In this document: piece by piece, positions 1-9,769 of the stretch
How the letters are laid out: the number at the start of each line of letters is the position of its first letter
Position numbering within the stretch: position 1 is the stretch's first letter
Assembly (NCBI GenBank): GCA_002395135.1
Contig: DGWC01000038.1
Location: 17,341 to 65,229, forward strand
DNA: 47,889 nt
Direction of reading: 5' to 3'
Source of the DNA: Prevotella sp. UBA4268
Lineage (GTDB): Bacteria > Bacteroidota > Bacteroidia > Bacteroidales > Bacteroidaceae
Notes under the pieces: model-generated
What the model was told of the DNA's origin: nothing
What the model saw: only the letters and a program-made list of their open reading frames with translations
Database searches by the model: none
Position numbers and translations under genes: made by a program

Positions 1-613
1 CGTTGGGCTGGAACACGTCGATCTGCGGAATCACGTTGTATGCCAATTGGTGGGGGAATTTCTTCACTGTGACCGGCTTGCCCTCGACAATCTCCTCGTA
101 TTGCTGCTGCAATTCTGCCATGGCGGCGGCTCCGGCCCCACTGGCACTCTGGTAACTGGCCACGTGGATGCGCTTGATATGGCTCAGTTTCTCCAACGGC
201 TGCAAACACACCACCATCATAATCGTGGTGCAGTTGGGGTTGGCGATAATGCCGCGCGGACGGTTGAGCGCATCCTCGGCATTGCACTCAGGCACGACAA
301 GAGGAACGTCCTCATCCATGCGGAAGGCAGAACTGTTGTCAATCATAACGGCACCGTATTTGGTGATGGTATCGGCAAACTCTTTTGATGTGCCGGCACC
401 GGCTGAGGTGAACGCGATGTCCACATCCTTGAAATCGTCATTATGTTGCAGCAGTTTCACTTCTATCTCCTTGCCGCGGAATATGTATTTCCTGCCGGCA
501 GAACGCTCACTGCCAAACAACACCAACTCGTCCATCGGGAAATTGCGCTGGTCGAGTATTCTGAGAAACTCTTGTCCTACTGCGCCACTGGCGCCTACGA
601 TTGCTACTTTCAT
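1..613 (-). CDS. asd: Aspartate-semialdehyde dehydrogenase, N-terminal part (runs off the window)
   Basis: Makes L-aspartate 4-semialdehyde from aspartyl phosphate with NADPH, the branch point to lysine/diaminopimelate, threonine and methionine. The reverse-strand reading from the ATG at 613 starts [17 protein letters not shown], the family's glycine-rich NADP-binding loop. Further on come [12 protein letters not shown], the active-site region [10 protein letters not shown] with the catalytic cysteine, and [13 protein letters not shown]. About 204 of roughly 335 residues are present; the C-terminus lies beyond base 1. The frame is open throughout. A TAATTTTG box 38 bases upstream gives a short leader. 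Identity is clear from these motifs. Confidence 0.95.
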   Translation of the reverse strand, partial: MKVAIVGASGAVGQEFLRILDQRNFPMDELVLFGSERSAGRKYIFRGKEIEVKLLQHNDDFKDVDIAFTSAGAGTSKEFADTITKYGAVMIDNSSAFRMDEDVPLVVPECNAEDALNRPRGIIANPNCTTIMMVVCLQPLEKLSHIKRIHVASYQSASGAGAAAMAELQQQYEEIVEGKPVTVKKFPHQLAYNVIPQIDVFQPN

Positions 614-650
614 AATCTTCTTTTTACTTTGTGGTACGAGAATCTGCATG

Positions 651-658
651 CAAAATTA
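651..658 (-). promoter_or_regulatory. Promoter -7 box for asd
   Basis: The reverse strand reads TAATTTTG, matching the Bacteroidetes TAnnTTTG element, 38 bases before the asd start. I see no clean TTTG at the expected upstream distance, so only the -7 half is supported. Confidence 0.5.
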
Positions 659-701
659 CAACTTTTCGCCTTATTCTGTGCAGGATTGAAAGAAAAATTA
701 G

Positions 702-709
702 TAATTTTG
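702..709 (+). promoter_or_regulatory. Promoter -7 box for the antiporter gene
   Basis: TAATTTTG on the plus strand ends 8 bases before the ATG at 718. Initiation 5-7 bases downstream would leave almost no leader. The box is divergent from the asd box 44 bases away. The -33 element is weak (a TTG 13 bases upstream, too close). Confidence 0.45.
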
Positions 710-717
710 CACTCAAT

Positions 718-2862
718 ATGTTGGATTTCACGTCATACTTCCCCATTACCGACACCACATGGATTTTCTTCATTGTGCTGCTGATGATTCTCTTTGCCCC
801 GATGATCATGGGCAAATTGCGCATTCCGCACATCATCGGCATGGTGCTCGCCGGTGTCGTAGTGGGACAATACGGACTGAACATCCTGGAGCGTGATGCA
901 TCGTTTGAACTGTTCGGACAGGTGGGACTTTACTATATTATGTTCCTCGCCGGACTGGAGATGGACATGGAAGGCCTGAAGAAGCACTCGCGGCAGATAC
1001 TGATTTTTGGCCTGCTCACGTTCCTCACCCCTTTCATCCTCGTTTATTTTGCAGGCATTCACCTGATGGACTATTCAAGGCAGGCCACGCTGCTGCTTTG
1101 CTGCGTGATGTCGAGTAATACGCTCATCGCCTACCCCATCGTGTGCAAGTATGGTCTGCAGAGACACCGCGCCGTCACGCTGAGCGTGGGTGCCTCCATG
1201 CTCGCGCTGTTGCTGGCGCTTTTGTCGCTGTCGCTGTTAGTGGGCATCTATGGCAAGGGGGCTCACCATGAATCACAGAGTCTGATATGGCTCGTCAGTT
1301 GGATGCTCATCAAGTTGACGGTATATTGCAGCGCGATGGCCTTTATCATTCCGCGCATCGCCCGCTGGTTTCTGCAGCACTATAGCGATGCCGTCACGCA
1401 GTTCATCTTCGTGCTGAGCATCATGTTCCTCAGTGCTGCCATCACGAGTTGGATCGGGCTGGAGGGAGTGTTCGGTGCATTCTTTGCCGGACTGCTGCTC
1501 AACCGTTACATTCCGCGCGTGGTTCCACTGATGCACCGCATTGAGTTCACGGGCAATGCCATCTTCATCCCCTATTTCCTCATCGGTGTGGGTATGCTCA
1601 TCAACATCAGGGCACTCTTCACCAGCATGCACACTGCCTACATCGTTCTGATTATCGTTGTAATTGGCACCGTGGGAAAGATGATTGCCGGCTATGTTGC
1701 AGGCATTGCCTTCAGGCTGCCGCTGAGCCACGGCCACATGATGTTTGGACTTACCAGTGCGCATGCGGCTGGTTCTATCGCCATTGTAATGGTAGGCATG
1801 AAAATGGAGGTGGCTCCTGGCGTGATGCTGGTGAATGCAGAAATGCTCAATGGTGTGGTGATGATGATCCTGTTCACCTGCGTCATCTCGTCCATCTTAA
1901 CCGAAAAGGCATCTCGCGAGATTGTCTTGAAAGGAGATTTCGCCAGCGAGGAGGAGAAAGTGGGCGACGACGAGAAGATTTTGATTCCTCTGAAGTATCA
2001 AGGCAGCATGGATGCACTTGTCACACTGGCCATCATGATGCGCAACGACAAACTGAATCGCGGGCTGGTAGGACTGAACGTGGTGCTGGATGATGCCGAT
2101 GTACATAAGAATCAGGCGCTGGGCAAGATACTGCTTGAGCAAGCGGTGATGGCCGCCAGCGCTGCCGATGTGCGCATGCAGACGCAAAGCCGCATCGCCA
2201 CTAATATTGCCAACGGCATTATGCACGCATTCAAGGAATATGATGCCAGCGAAATTATCATGGGCATGCACGACAAGCAATCGGAAAACGACAGTTTCTG
2301 GGGCGTGTTTGCTGAGAATCTGTTCACAGAGGTGAACCGGCAGATTATCATGGCACGGCTCGGACAGCCGCTGAACACCATCCGCCGCATTCAAGTGGCA
2401 GTTCCCAGCAGGGCAGAATTTGAACCAGGATTCCACAGATGGCTCGACCGTCTGGCAAGGATGGCCTCCAACATGGACTGCCGCATACAGTTCCATAGCA
2501 AACAGGCCACATTGTCGCTCATCAGCCAATACATCCAGAACATCCACCCAAGCGTTAGAGCGGAATACACACAGATGGCTCACTGGAACGAACTGCCACG
2601 TATCGCCTCTGAAATCAAGGAAGATCATCTCTTTGTAGTCATCACAGCGAGAAAGAGCACTGTTTCGTATAAGTCTGCCTTCGACAAGATGCCTGCGGAA
2701 CTTTCGCAATACTATCATCAGACCAATCTGATGATTATCTTTCCCGATCAATACGGAGAACCCACCGACGTGATGTCGTTCACAGCACCTCAGAAGAGCG
2801 AGCAACAGAGCGCATACACACAAATCCGCGACTGGATGATTCGGCATTCCCGCAGGGTTTAG
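718..2862 (+). CDS. CPA2-family cation:proton antiporter with C-terminal stress-like domain
   Basis: An inner-membrane monovalent cation/H+ antiporter of the KefB/NapA-like CPA2 superfamily, 714 residues from the chosen start. Roughly residues 15-410 are a run of hydrophobic helices with family segments such as LRIPHIIGMVLAGVVVG, MFLAGLEMDMEGLKK and EGVFGAFFAGLLLNR; FLAGLEMD is the typical Na+/H+ exchanger motif. Residues from about 430 are soluble and resemble paired universal-stress-protein-like regions (ALVTLAIMMRND, EIIMGMHDKQSEND), a common arrangement in Bacteroidetes. The ATG at 718 is preferred over one at 631, because the longer form adds residues that overlap the asd leader and precede the family's usual start. 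The transported ion cannot be read from sequence. Confidence 0.88.
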   Translation: MLDFTSYFPITDTTWIFFIVLLMILFAPMIMGKLRIPHIIGMVLAGVVVGQYGLNILERDASFELFGQVGLYYIMFLAGLEMDMEGLKKHSRQILIFGLLTFLTPFILVYFAGIHLMDYSRQATLLLCCVMSSNTLIAYPIVCKYGLQRHRAVTLSVGASMLALLLALLSLSLLVGIYGKGAHHESQSLIWLVSWMLIKLTVYCSAMAFIIPRIARWFLQHYSDAVTQFIFVLSIMFLSAAITSWIGLEGVFGAFFAGLLLNRYIPRVVPLMHRIEFTGNAIFIPYFLIGVGMLINIRALFTSMHTAYIVLIIVVIGTVGKMIAGYVAGIAFRLPLSHGHMMFGLTSAHAAGSIAIVMVGMKMEVAPGVMLVNAEMLNGVVMMILFTCVISSILTEKASREIVLKGDFASEEEKVGDDEKILIPLKYQGSMDALVTLAIMMRNDKLNRGLVGLNVVLDDADVHKNQALGKILLEQAVMAASAADVRMQTQSRIATNIANGIMHAFKEYDASEIIMGMHDKQSENDSFWGVFAENLFTEVNRQIIMARLGQPLNTIRRIQVAVPSRAEFEPGFHRWLDRLARMASNMDCRIQFHSKQATLSLISQYIQNIHPSVRAEYTQMAHWNELPRIASEIKEDHLFVVITARKSTVSYKSAFDKMPAELSQYYHQTNLMIIFPDQYGEPTDVMSFTAPQKSEQQSAYTQIRDWMIRHSRRV

Positions 2863-2881
2863 CCCATAGCCTATCAGCCCC

Positions 2882-2953
2882 TATATGGCCTATTTAGCCT
2901 ATAAGACTTATATGGCTTATATGGCTTATGCAGCCTATTCGGCCTATAATCCC
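2882..2953 (+). repeat. 9-bp-period tandem repeat, copy 1
   Basis: Eight consecutive 9-mers follow the antiporter stop: TATATGGCC, TATTTAGCC, TATAAGACT, TATATGGCT (twice), TATGCAGCC, TATTCGGCC, TATAATCCC. The period is exact although the sequence drifts. It fills most of the 119 bases between the antiporter and the LolD-like gene. Related arrays lie at 10178 and 14821. Confidence 0.85.
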
Positions 2954-2981
2954 CAACAGCCCTCCGAAAAAACCTCACACT

Positions 2982-3683
2982 ATGATAGAAATAAAAGGAA
3001 TAAAGAAAAGTTTTGGTGATCTTCAGGTGCTGAAAGGCATCGACCTCACCATCAACAAGGGTGAAATCGTCAGCATTGTTGGCCCCAGCGGTGCCGGCAA
3101 GACCACACTGCTACAGATTATCGGCACCTTGGACAAACCCGACAACGGCAGGATTACCATCGACGGCACAGACATCAGCAGCATGAACAAGAAGCAACTA
3201 TCGGAATTCCGGAACAAACATATTGGCTTTGTTTTCCAGTTCCATCAACTGCTGCCAGAATTCAATGCTTTGGAAAACGTGATGATTCCTGCATTTATTG
3301 CCGGAGCCTCACACAGCGAAGCGAAGAAACGGGCCGAAGAACTGCTGGATTTCATGGGACTGAGCGACCGTGCCAACCACAAGCCAAACGAACTATCTGG
3401 CGGCGAGAAACAGCGCGTGGCTGTGGCTCGCGCCCTGGTAAACCATCCCGACGTGATTCTTGCTGATGAGCCCAGCGGCAGCCTGGACACAAAAAACAAA
3501 ACAGAGTTGCACCAGTTGTTCTTCGACCTACGCGATAAGTTCGGGCAGACCTTTGTGATTGTAACGCACGACGAATCGCTCGCTACAATCACAGACCGCA
3601 CGATTCACCTACGTGATGGAGAGATAGAACATCCCGAAGAAACAACGGAAAACACAGAACAACAAGAACAAGATAAACAATAA
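2982..3683 (+). CDS. ABC transporter ATP-binding protein, LolD-like
   Basis: A 233-residue ATPase of the MacB/LolD subfamily. Visible motifs are Walker [13 protein letters not shown] (about residues 35-46), Q-loop segment [14 protein letters not shown], signature [10 protein letters not shown] (about 140), Walker [10 protein letters not shown] and the H-loop [18 protein letters not shown] followed by ENVMIPAFI is typical of LolD, which powers release of lipoproteins from the inner membrane; other MacB-type exporters share it. No permease adjoins it, so its partner is elsewhere. I chose the ATG at 2982 ([12 protein letters not shown]); the 18 codons before it in frame would translate the end of the 9-bp repeat. 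The tail is Glu/Gln/Asn rich. Confidence 0.85.
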   Translation: MIEIKGIKKSFGDLQVLKGIDLTINKGEIVSIVGPSGAGKTTLLQIIGTLDKPDNGRITIDGTDISSMNKKQLSEFRNKHIGFVFQFHQLLPEFNALENVMIPAFIAGASHSEAKKRAEELLDFMGLSDRANHKPNELSGGEKQRVAVARALVNHPDVILADEPSGSLDTKNKTELHQLFFDLRDKFGQTFVIVTHDESLATITDRTIHLRDGEIEHPEETTENTEQQEQDKQ

Positions 3684-3710
3684 ACAAAACGTCGTAGAAC
3701 AATAAAAATT

Positions 3711-3738
3711 AAGGGCACCGCCGATTGGCGATGCCCTT
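3711..3738. terminator. Bidirectional terminator between convergent genes
   Basis: An inverted repeat pairs AAGGGCA with TGCCCTT, extended inside by CGCC/GGCG around a short loop. On the minus strand it is followed by AATTTTTATT, on the plus strand by a weaker TTATTCTTAT. It sits between the LolD-like gene and the convergent OmpA gene. Confidence 0.75.
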
Positions 3739-3779
3739 ATTCTTATAGCCCAATGGGCTCATCACATCAATACTGTGAA

Positions 3780-4919
3780 TTACTCAGCAATACAGATAGA
3801 TACACGGTTCAGGTCATTCTCAGCGAATGGCTGTACGGTGTCACCATAACTGTTGTAAGTAATGCGATCAGCGCTAACGCCATACTTCTCCTTCAGGTCG
3901 CGAACAACAATGTCAGCACGCTGAGCAGCGAGGCGAGAGTTGATCTGGGCATTACCTGTACCCTTGTCAGCATAACCGCTAACAACAACCTTTGCGTTAG
4001 GATACTTAGCCAGATAGTCAGCGATATCCTTCACCTTCTTCTGCTCTGTCTCAGTAATAGTGATAGAGTTGATGGTGAAGAAGATGTCACGACGAATCGG
4101 CTCAATCTTAGCAGGTACGGGAGCGGGTGCTGGAGCGGGTTTCGGCTCAACATACTTCTGCTCAACTGGAGCAGGAGCGGGTGCAGGAGCAGGAGCAGTC
4201 TTAGTGTAAGACTTGCCCAAGTTGAAGCGCAGGCCGATCAAACCATTGAAATACCAGTCAGCATTGCCAGCCTTCTTTGAGTTGTACTTATCAGAAAGGA
4301 TGTTGGCATTGCCCTCTACCAAGAGGCTAACAGCGTCGCTCAGACGGAATCCGAGGTCGATACCAGCACGTCCGTAAGGACGAACCTTTGTACCATCCCA
4401 CAGATACTCTAGTTCATAAGCGCCAAGGTCATTCTTGATGCCTGCAGCAATATCATGAACTTCGTCATTGTCGAAAGCGATATTAGCACCACCACCGAGG
4501 AATGCTGTTACATTGAATACGCGGTTAGGATTCCATCCGCAGAACAAGTTGCTCAGGTTGAACATCAAGTCGATGCCAGGAGCAACATACTTGTACTTAT
4601 AGTCAGCAGTAATGGCAGGAGAGCCTACTTTTGCGCTATAGCCATTCCAACCGCCTTTGCTCTGCCAAGCATTAGCCTGGATACGAGCACCGAATACAGG
4701 GCTGAACTGATAACCCAGACCCAACTGAGCATTCGGAGAGAAGAGTTTGCTAGTCTTAGCCTCACCCAGCGTATACTGCAAACCACCCTGAAGAGTCAGG
4801 AAGGCATGCTTCTTGAACTCATACTTGTTGCCTTCAGCATCAGTATAAGTTGCCTGAGCCATAACAGATGCACTTACAGAGAAAAGTGCAACGGCCAAAA
4901 GTGTTCTGAAAAATTTCAT
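3780..4919 (-). CDS. OmpA-family outer membrane protein
   Basis: A 379-residue outer-membrane protein linking the membrane to peptidoglycan. The N-terminus MKFFRTLLAVALFSVSASVMA is a signal peptide. Residues about 35-235 form an eight-strand-barrel-like region (HAFLTLQGGLQYTLG, repeated aromatic/Gly strands, ending LIGLRFNLGK). A Pro-Ala linker with repeated PAPAPAP leads to a C-terminal OmpA/MotB domain with VVVSGYADKGTGN and NSRLAAQRADIVV, the region that binds diaminopimelate in relatives. It starts only 21 bases after the small lipoprotein gene and has no promoter box of its own, so the two are probably co-transcribed. Confidence 0.9.
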   Translation of the reverse strand: MKFFRTLLAVALFSVSASVMAQATYTDAEGNKYEFKKHAFLTLQGGLQYTLGEAKTSKLFSPNAQLGLGYQFSPVFGARIQANAWQSKGGWNGYSAKVGSPAITADYKYKYVAPGIDLMFNLSNLFCGWNPNRVFNVTAFLGGGANIAFDNDEVHDIAAGIKNDLGAYELEYLWDGTKVRPYGRAGIDLGFRLSDAVSLLVEGNANILSDKYNSKKAGNADWYFNGLIGLRFNLGKSYTKTAPAPAPAPAPVEQKYVEPKPAPAPAPVPAKIEPIRRDIFFTINSITITETEQKKVKDIADYLAKYPNAKVVVSGYADKGTGNAQINSRLAAQRADIVVRDLKEKYGVSADRITYNSYGDTVQPFAENDLNRVSICIAE

Positions 4920-4940
4920 ATACTTCTTGTTTTAAAGTTA

Positions 4941-5462
4941 TTATTTTATTTCTGTTCCCCTCAAGTTAATGGTGCTCGTCGGAGAGTCTGCCACAGTGAG
5001 ATACCACTTACCATCAATACGGATTGGCTTCAGCACAAATCGCATCTCGTTAGGACGAGGATCATTTTCTTTCTTATCAAACAATGTCGTGAGATAGACC
5101 ACTTCGTTGTCAATGGGTGTTAGGAAAGCCATTTTCTCTACATTATAACGTACGCCAGGGAATGTGTAAAAGATGGTCTTCTGCCTATCGGCAAGGCGCT
5201 TGGGTAAGGGAACTATAGAATCATTCTGATAGAAGTAAAGCATCGCCACGGCATCGTCAATCTGCTTATCTTTGAGCAATTGCAGATAATGTTGAACCAG
5301 CGACAACACTTCTGTAGTATCAGCCTGTGTCACGTCATAGCGAGGTTTCAGCATTTCAGCAACTCTCTCTTCAACTGTCATTTCGTGCTTCTTTTTGCAA
5401 GAAACAACTACAGTGACCATCATTATGGCGATTAGCGCCACCCATATAGAATTCTTCCTCAT
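4941..5462 (-). CDS. Small predicted lipoprotein of unknown function
   Basis: A 173-residue protein that starts MRKNSIWVALIAIMM and continues to VVVSCKKK, a type II signal peptide with the lipidated cysteine near residue 22. The mature part is soluble: an acidic N-terminus (EMTVEERVAEML), then a mixed domain with QHYLQLLKDKQIDDAVAMLY, which resembles the helical start of SnoaL/NTF2-like or DUF4878-type periplasmic folds, but I cannot assign it. An upstream in-frame ATG at 5507 would add residues encoded by the terminator hairpin, so the ATG at 5462 is chosen. It lies between the giant lipoprotein and ompA. Confidence 0.75.
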   Translation of the reverse strand: MRKNSIWVALIAIMMVTVVVSCKKKHEMTVEERVAEMLKPRYDVTQADTTEVLSLVQHYLQLLKDKQIDDAVAMLYFYQNDSIVPLPKRLADRQKTIFYTFPGVRYNVEKMAFLTPIDNEVVYLTTLFDKKENDPRPNEMRFVLKPIRIDGKWYLTVADSPTSTINLRGTEIK

Positions 5463-5480
5463 TATAAAACAATTTTTGTT

Positions 5481-5512
5481 TAAAAAGGGGTGCCAACGAG
5501 TTGACACCCCCT
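5481..5512 (-). terminator. Intrinsic terminator of the giant lipoprotein gene
   Basis: Reading the minus strand, GGGGTGTCAA pairs with TTGGCACCCC around CTCG (one G-T pair), followed by TTTTTAAAC. A second hairpin (5525-5546, stem of 9 bp with loop TCCC on the minus strand) overlaps the upstream gene's stop codon. The small lipoprotein and ompA may therefore be expressed partly by read-through. Confidence 0.8.
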
Positions 5513-5543
5513 TGTTAGTATCTTTAATTAGATGGGAATCTAA

Positions 5544-8500
5544 TTAGTTCTTCTTTGCGTTCTCAACAGTCTTGTTAACTGTTACAGCACTCCAAGTCTT
5601 GATGAACAAGTGCTCAGTCTCCCATGGAGAGAATGTGTACTGAATGTACAGAGGAATGTAGATGTGGAAGTACTGAACGTTACCCTTATTGTTCTGATAA
5701 GTGTAAGAGTTCGTTGCTGCATTGTACTTCAGGTCGAGACCTGTAAATGTACCTGTGTAGCGTACGCGGTTCTCAGACATCACATCAGCCTCGATGTTGC
5801 GGAGAGCCTCTTTCACCTCTGTAGCAGTCAACAGTGTACGTGCATCCTCACCACGATGGATATCAGTCAGACACTCCTTATCATTAGAAGTGAGTTTGAT
5901 ACCATAGTACTTGTAAGAAGTGATTTCCTTAGCAGGTGTATCACCAGGAGTGAAGAGAGCAGCCTGATCGGCAACTACATAAGACTTACCAGTGAAGTTA
6001 GAGTAAGGAATCTCATTGGTGTTGTCAGAAGTACGCCAGTCATTGAAACTGATCAACTTATTCAACTCGATAATCTGTTCCTTGTTAGGAGCATCGGTGA
6101 TTACATACTCACCCTTCGGGTACCAGTTGATTGGACGGAGGAAGCGTACATTGAAGTACGGTCTCTTAACGAATGAGTAGCAAGCCTCAGGACTCAGAAC
6201 CTTCAGGTAAGCAGTAAACACGAGGTTGTCATCAGTTACATAAGAGTGACCAACATAGTTCATGATGTCATAGCCGAACTCTGACTTCAAGAGTTTCAAG
6301 TTAGCCTTCTCATCATTAACGAGGTCTTTGTCATTCTTGTCAGGAGTGTAGGTCAGACTTACAATCTTCTCCTCTACAGTACCCTTCTTAGCCCAGATGT
6401 TCTGTACATAGCCACCATCGTCGGTCTTTGCAGGCTCGTCAACGCGGAGAGTATAGAGGTCACCAGAGTAACCCTTAACTTCCCACTTAGATGCGAAGTG
6501 GTTCGTGTTCTTCTCAGTACCATTGTCGAACGGATTGATCAGGATGAACTCACCGTGCTTAGATACCTTGTCGAAGCGGTCGTTACCGTCTTTGTCCTTC
6601 AGATCCTTAGCAGCCAGTCTCCAATCGAGAATGTCGTGAGCGATACCCTCTGGAGTGATGTTCTTCTCATCATACTTCGGGTTGTAGAAGTACTCATAGA
6701 GATCCTTCTCCCAGTCGTCGGTTGTGAGCGGACGGTTGATTACGTTCGGTGTGAATACGTTTGTACGAACATCGAAGTCCTCGAAGATGTTGGTAGGAAT
6801 AGCAGACTCCTTAGCCTGATCCTGGTCAGTACCATTGAAGTTGTACCAGTAAGAGAGAATCTTGTTCTTCACCTCAGCGATGATGTACTGCAGTTTCTCT
6901 TCACCGATAGAGAGTTTCAGATAAACGTCACCGTAAACACCATTGATGTCAACGAAACGAATCCAAGTCTCATAAGGTTTCTCATTCAGCATGAGCGTAC
7001 CATCAGCATTCTCCTTAACACCGAGGAGTTTGATTGCATTCTCAGGATCACCGAAGTCGAACTTAACAACACTTGTCTCCTTGTTCTTCAGGTCTTCCTT
7101 CCAAGTAACATCACCCATCAAACCACGCTTGTCTACAGTTTCAGGACTGAATGTACCGTCAGCATTCTGGATGTAGCGTGCGAAGATACCTTCCTTAGCA
7201 TCTACGAAGTCTGGCTGATAGAACTTGTCAAACTCAATCTTGTTCAGGTTCAGATAGTAAGAACCATCATCCTTCTTAGCGGCGAGCACGATGTTCTCGA
7301 ACTCATACCATGTCATAGAGTCAGCGTTAGAGCAGTTCATGTCATAAGGACCAACGAAGTCTTTAACAACAGGAATCGGCTCACGGGAAATCTGGTCAAC
7401 CTTCTCAGAGATGATTACCTTCATGTAACCAGCCTCAATAACGTCACCCTTCTCGTTCTTCAACTCGATACGGATCAGCGGCTCACGGTCAAGAACATAG
7501 CGCTTTTCAGGATCTTCGCCGAAACTTGTCATACCAGTCTTGCCATTTGTAGCACGAGCAATGAAGAGAGAACTCTTCACGTCCGGATCACGGTTCTCAG
7601 CAGAAGCCTTGCTTTCGCCAGCAGCGGTCAAGTGCTCCATGTGCATAGACTCACTTGTCACGTTAGTACCAGAAATCCAGTCAACGAGGAAGTACTCATA
7701 GTGCAGACCGAGTTTTGCCAAGAGAGCATCTTCGTCAGCAATCTCCTTCTCATACATGTGGAGGAACTCGTTGCGGAGAGTAGACTCAGGAGCAATGTAT
7801 GTAAAGTGAGTACGGATGAGTTTACGAACATCGAATGTATCCTTGTAGTTCACGAAGTGAGTAGGAACATCAGCGACAGCCTTCTTAGCCTGCATGAAGA
7901 GCGGGCGCATGTCGGGATAATCCTTCTGCATCTGAGCAGTGAGGTCGCACTTAGGCATTGTATTTGCAAACTCTGCGTCAGCAACGGTCTGGTCTGATCT
8001 CCAAGTAGACTGAGGAGCGATATCAGTAATGTGACGTACGTGATAGATAGTCGGACATACAGCAGCATAGTCAGAAGTAACAACAGTGTCACCCTTGATC
8101 ATCTGGAGAGCCACAACGTCGATATTGGTCTGATACTTAACACCAGTAGCATCGAAATTGCTGTTCTTACCGACTGTCAAGTCGAAGTTCTTCACGAGTT
8201 GCTCAACATAAGACTCGAAAGCAGCGTGATCTTTGAAACCAATGTTCACGTTGATCAGGCCATTCTGAATCATGCTGTTAGAAGCCTCCTTCTGGAGAGC
8301 AACATAACGCTTAGAAGCAGCGATACGAGTAGCCTTTGCACCGTTTTCACCTCCATTTTCGTCCTGGTCGATTGTAGCCTGACCGAGCATTTCGATAGCA
8401 TACGGCTGATGATCGATGAACTGGATGTTCATTCCATCAAGGCGAGTTGTTGTCGGGTTGAAGTGATACTTAGCAGTTCCATAGAGTTCTGAATTAGCAT

Positions 8501-9671
8501 AAGTATACTTAATATCCTTGTTCTTGTTGAACGTCTCAGCATATGCTCCAATCAGTGACCAAGGAGCCTTATCGAAGGTTACCTTGCCCACTCCGAGAGT
8601 GTAAAGTTCAGAAGGATCGAGGTCAGCGATACCGTCCTCAGTCTGGAGGCTACCATAGATAGCAGCAGGAGCATACTCAAAGTGCTCATTCTCCTCGTTA
8701 GCATCCTTTACGCGTGCAGCGGGAACCTTAGTAATGATAGGCTGATAAGCCAGAACAGGAACTTCGATAGTCTCAATACCACCGAGGTAGTACTCAGGAT
8801 AGAACACGAGGCTTGAGAGACGACCGTCGAGCATATACTGGATAACATTCAGAGTAGCACCAGCATCCTCTTTAATCTTCTCATCATACCATGTCATGAT
8901 GCTCTTCAACTTAGCGAGATCATCATTGGTGAAATCCTTCAGGTTGGTAGGCAGTTTATCGAACTCAGACTTCTTCAGATAAAGACCGTTCTTAAGATCT
9001 TCGATAGCCTGCTTAGACTCTGCAGTGAGTTTGTCACCATAGAGTTCGTCAATCTTGTCGAAGTAAGACTTAACGATGCCTTCCTGCAGTTCAACGTTCT
9101 TGAGTGCAGACTCGATGGGGCTCAGACGGCCGTTGACACCTTCCTGAGTAGCATACTTCTGGAGTTCACTAGCAAGATTCTCATCAAAACCGGCGAGAGC
9201 GTTCACCAAATGAAGATACTCCTCATCGTCAGCCTTCACATAACCGCCCTTGTTCTCATCGTTGAATGCCTTCAAATCATTCAGAAGGTTTTCGAGATAC
9301 TTAGCAGACTCAACGTCCTTAATCCACTCCTCAAGCGGAGTAAGTTCAGACTTCAGAGCATAGGCATTCAGATCAGACTTCAAAGCCCAGTCCTTCAGAT
9401 CTGTCTTGAGCGCATAGTTAGCGAGTTCAGACTTGTCAGCCTTCTGATTCATTGCAACGATGGTAGCGTATGTACGCTCAGCATCGGCAATTTTCAGATA
9501 AAGGCCGGGAAGAGTCTGATTCTCCAGCGTCTTAATCGTTTGCTCTAAGGCAGCGATGGCATCAGCATTCTTGTTAATGTCGTCGTCATAGTCCTTACAA
9601 GAAACGAACATGCTCGTGGAAGCAATTGCTACTGCCACCAAGAGCAAAGAACTAAAAATTTTCTTTTTCAT
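5544..9671 (-). CDS. Very large surface-type lipoprotein with N-terminal coiled coil
   Basis: A 1375-residue lipoprotein, the largest gene here. The signal peptide ends SMFVSCKDYDDD; Lys and acidic residues right after the cysteine resemble the Bacteroidetes surface-export signal, so an outer-face location is likely. Residues about 30-260 are predicted coiled coil with repeated ALKSDL/ALKTDL units, like trimeric fibre stalks. The rest is a long beta-rich region without motifs I recognise. Proteins beginning with this CKDYDDDI signature are common and abundant in Prevotella, and databases sometimes label them by resemblance to a PL29 lyase N-terminal domain. No catalytic site is visible; a structural or S-layer-like role is inference. 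It has the best-formed promoter in the window. Confidence 0.8.
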   Translation of the reverse strand: MKKKIFSSLLLVAVAIASTSMFVSCKDYDDDINKNADAIAALEQTIKTLENQTLPGLYLKIADAERTYATIVAMNQKADKSELANYALKTDLKDWALKSDLNAYALKSELTPLEEWIKDVESAKYLENLLNDLKAFNDENKGGYVKADDEEYLHLVNALAGFDENLASELQKYATQEGVNGRLSPIESALKNVELQEGIVKSYFDKIDELYGDKLTAESKQAIEDLKNGLYLKKSEFDKLPTNLKDFTNDDLAKLKSIMTWYDEKIKEDAGATLNVIQYMLDGRLSSLVFYPEYYLGGIETIEVPVLAYQPIITKVPAARVKDANEENEHFEYAPAAIYGSLQTEDGIADLDPSELYTLGVGKVTFDKAPWSLIGAYAETFNKNKDIKYTYANSELYGTAKYHFNPTTTRLDGMNIQFIDHQPYAIEMLGQATIDQDENGGENGAKATRIAASKRYVALQKEASNSMIQNGLINVNIGFKDHAAFESYVEQLVKNFDLTVGKNSNFDATGVKYQTNIDVVALQMIKGDTVVTSDYAAVCPTIYHVRHITDIAPQSTWRSDQTVADAEFANTMPKCDLTAQMQKDYPDMRPLFMQAKKAVADVPTHFVNYKDTFDVRKLIRTHFTYIAPESTLRNEFLHMYEKEIADEDALLAKLGLHYEYFLVDWISGTNVTSESMHMEHLTAAGESKASAENRDPDVKSSLFIARATNGKTGMTSFGEDPEKRYVLDREPLIRIELKNEKGDVIEAGYMKVIISEKVDQISREPIPVVKDFVGPYDMNCSNADSMTWYEFENIVLAAKKDDGSYYLNLNKIEFDKFYQPDFVDAKEGIFARYIQNADGTFSPETVDKRGLMGDVTWKEDLKNKETSVVKFDFGDPENAIKLLGVKENADGTLMLNEKPYETWIRFVDINGVYGDVYLKLSIGEEKLQYIIAEVKNKILSYWYNFNGTDQDQAKESAIPTNIFEDFDVRTNVFTPNVINRPLTTDDWEKDLYEYFYNPKYDEKNITPEGIAHDILDWRLAAKDLKDKDGNDRFDKVSKHGEFILINPFDNGTEKNTNHFASKWEVKGYSGDLYTLRVDEPAKTDDGGYVQNIWAKKGTVEEKIVSLTYTPDKNDKDLVNDEKANLKLLKSEFGYDIMNYVGHSYVTDDNLVFTAYLKVLSPEACYSFVKRPYFNVRFLRPINWYPKGEYVITDAPNKEQIIELNKLISFNDWRTSDNTNEIPYSNFTGKSYVVADQAALFTPGDTPAKEITSYKYYGIKLTSNDKECLTDIHRGEDARTLLTATEVKEALRNIEADVMSENRVRYTGTFTGLDLKYNAATNSYTYQNNKGNVQYFHIYIPLYIQYTFSPWETEHLFIKTWSAVTVNKTVENAKKN

Positions 9672-9769
9672 TAGACTAAAAAAATTAAATTAAACTAAAT
9701 ATATACTTTATGCTTTATTTTCTCCACAACATTGCATCCCTCCAATGGAGAGACAACAATAAATTTGTG

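Noticed and set aside
6498..7997. A 499-codon open frame on the plus strand
   Set aside because: Antisense to the giant lipoprotein gene; Val/Leu/Arg-rich shadow of its codon pattern, with no signal peptide or domain.
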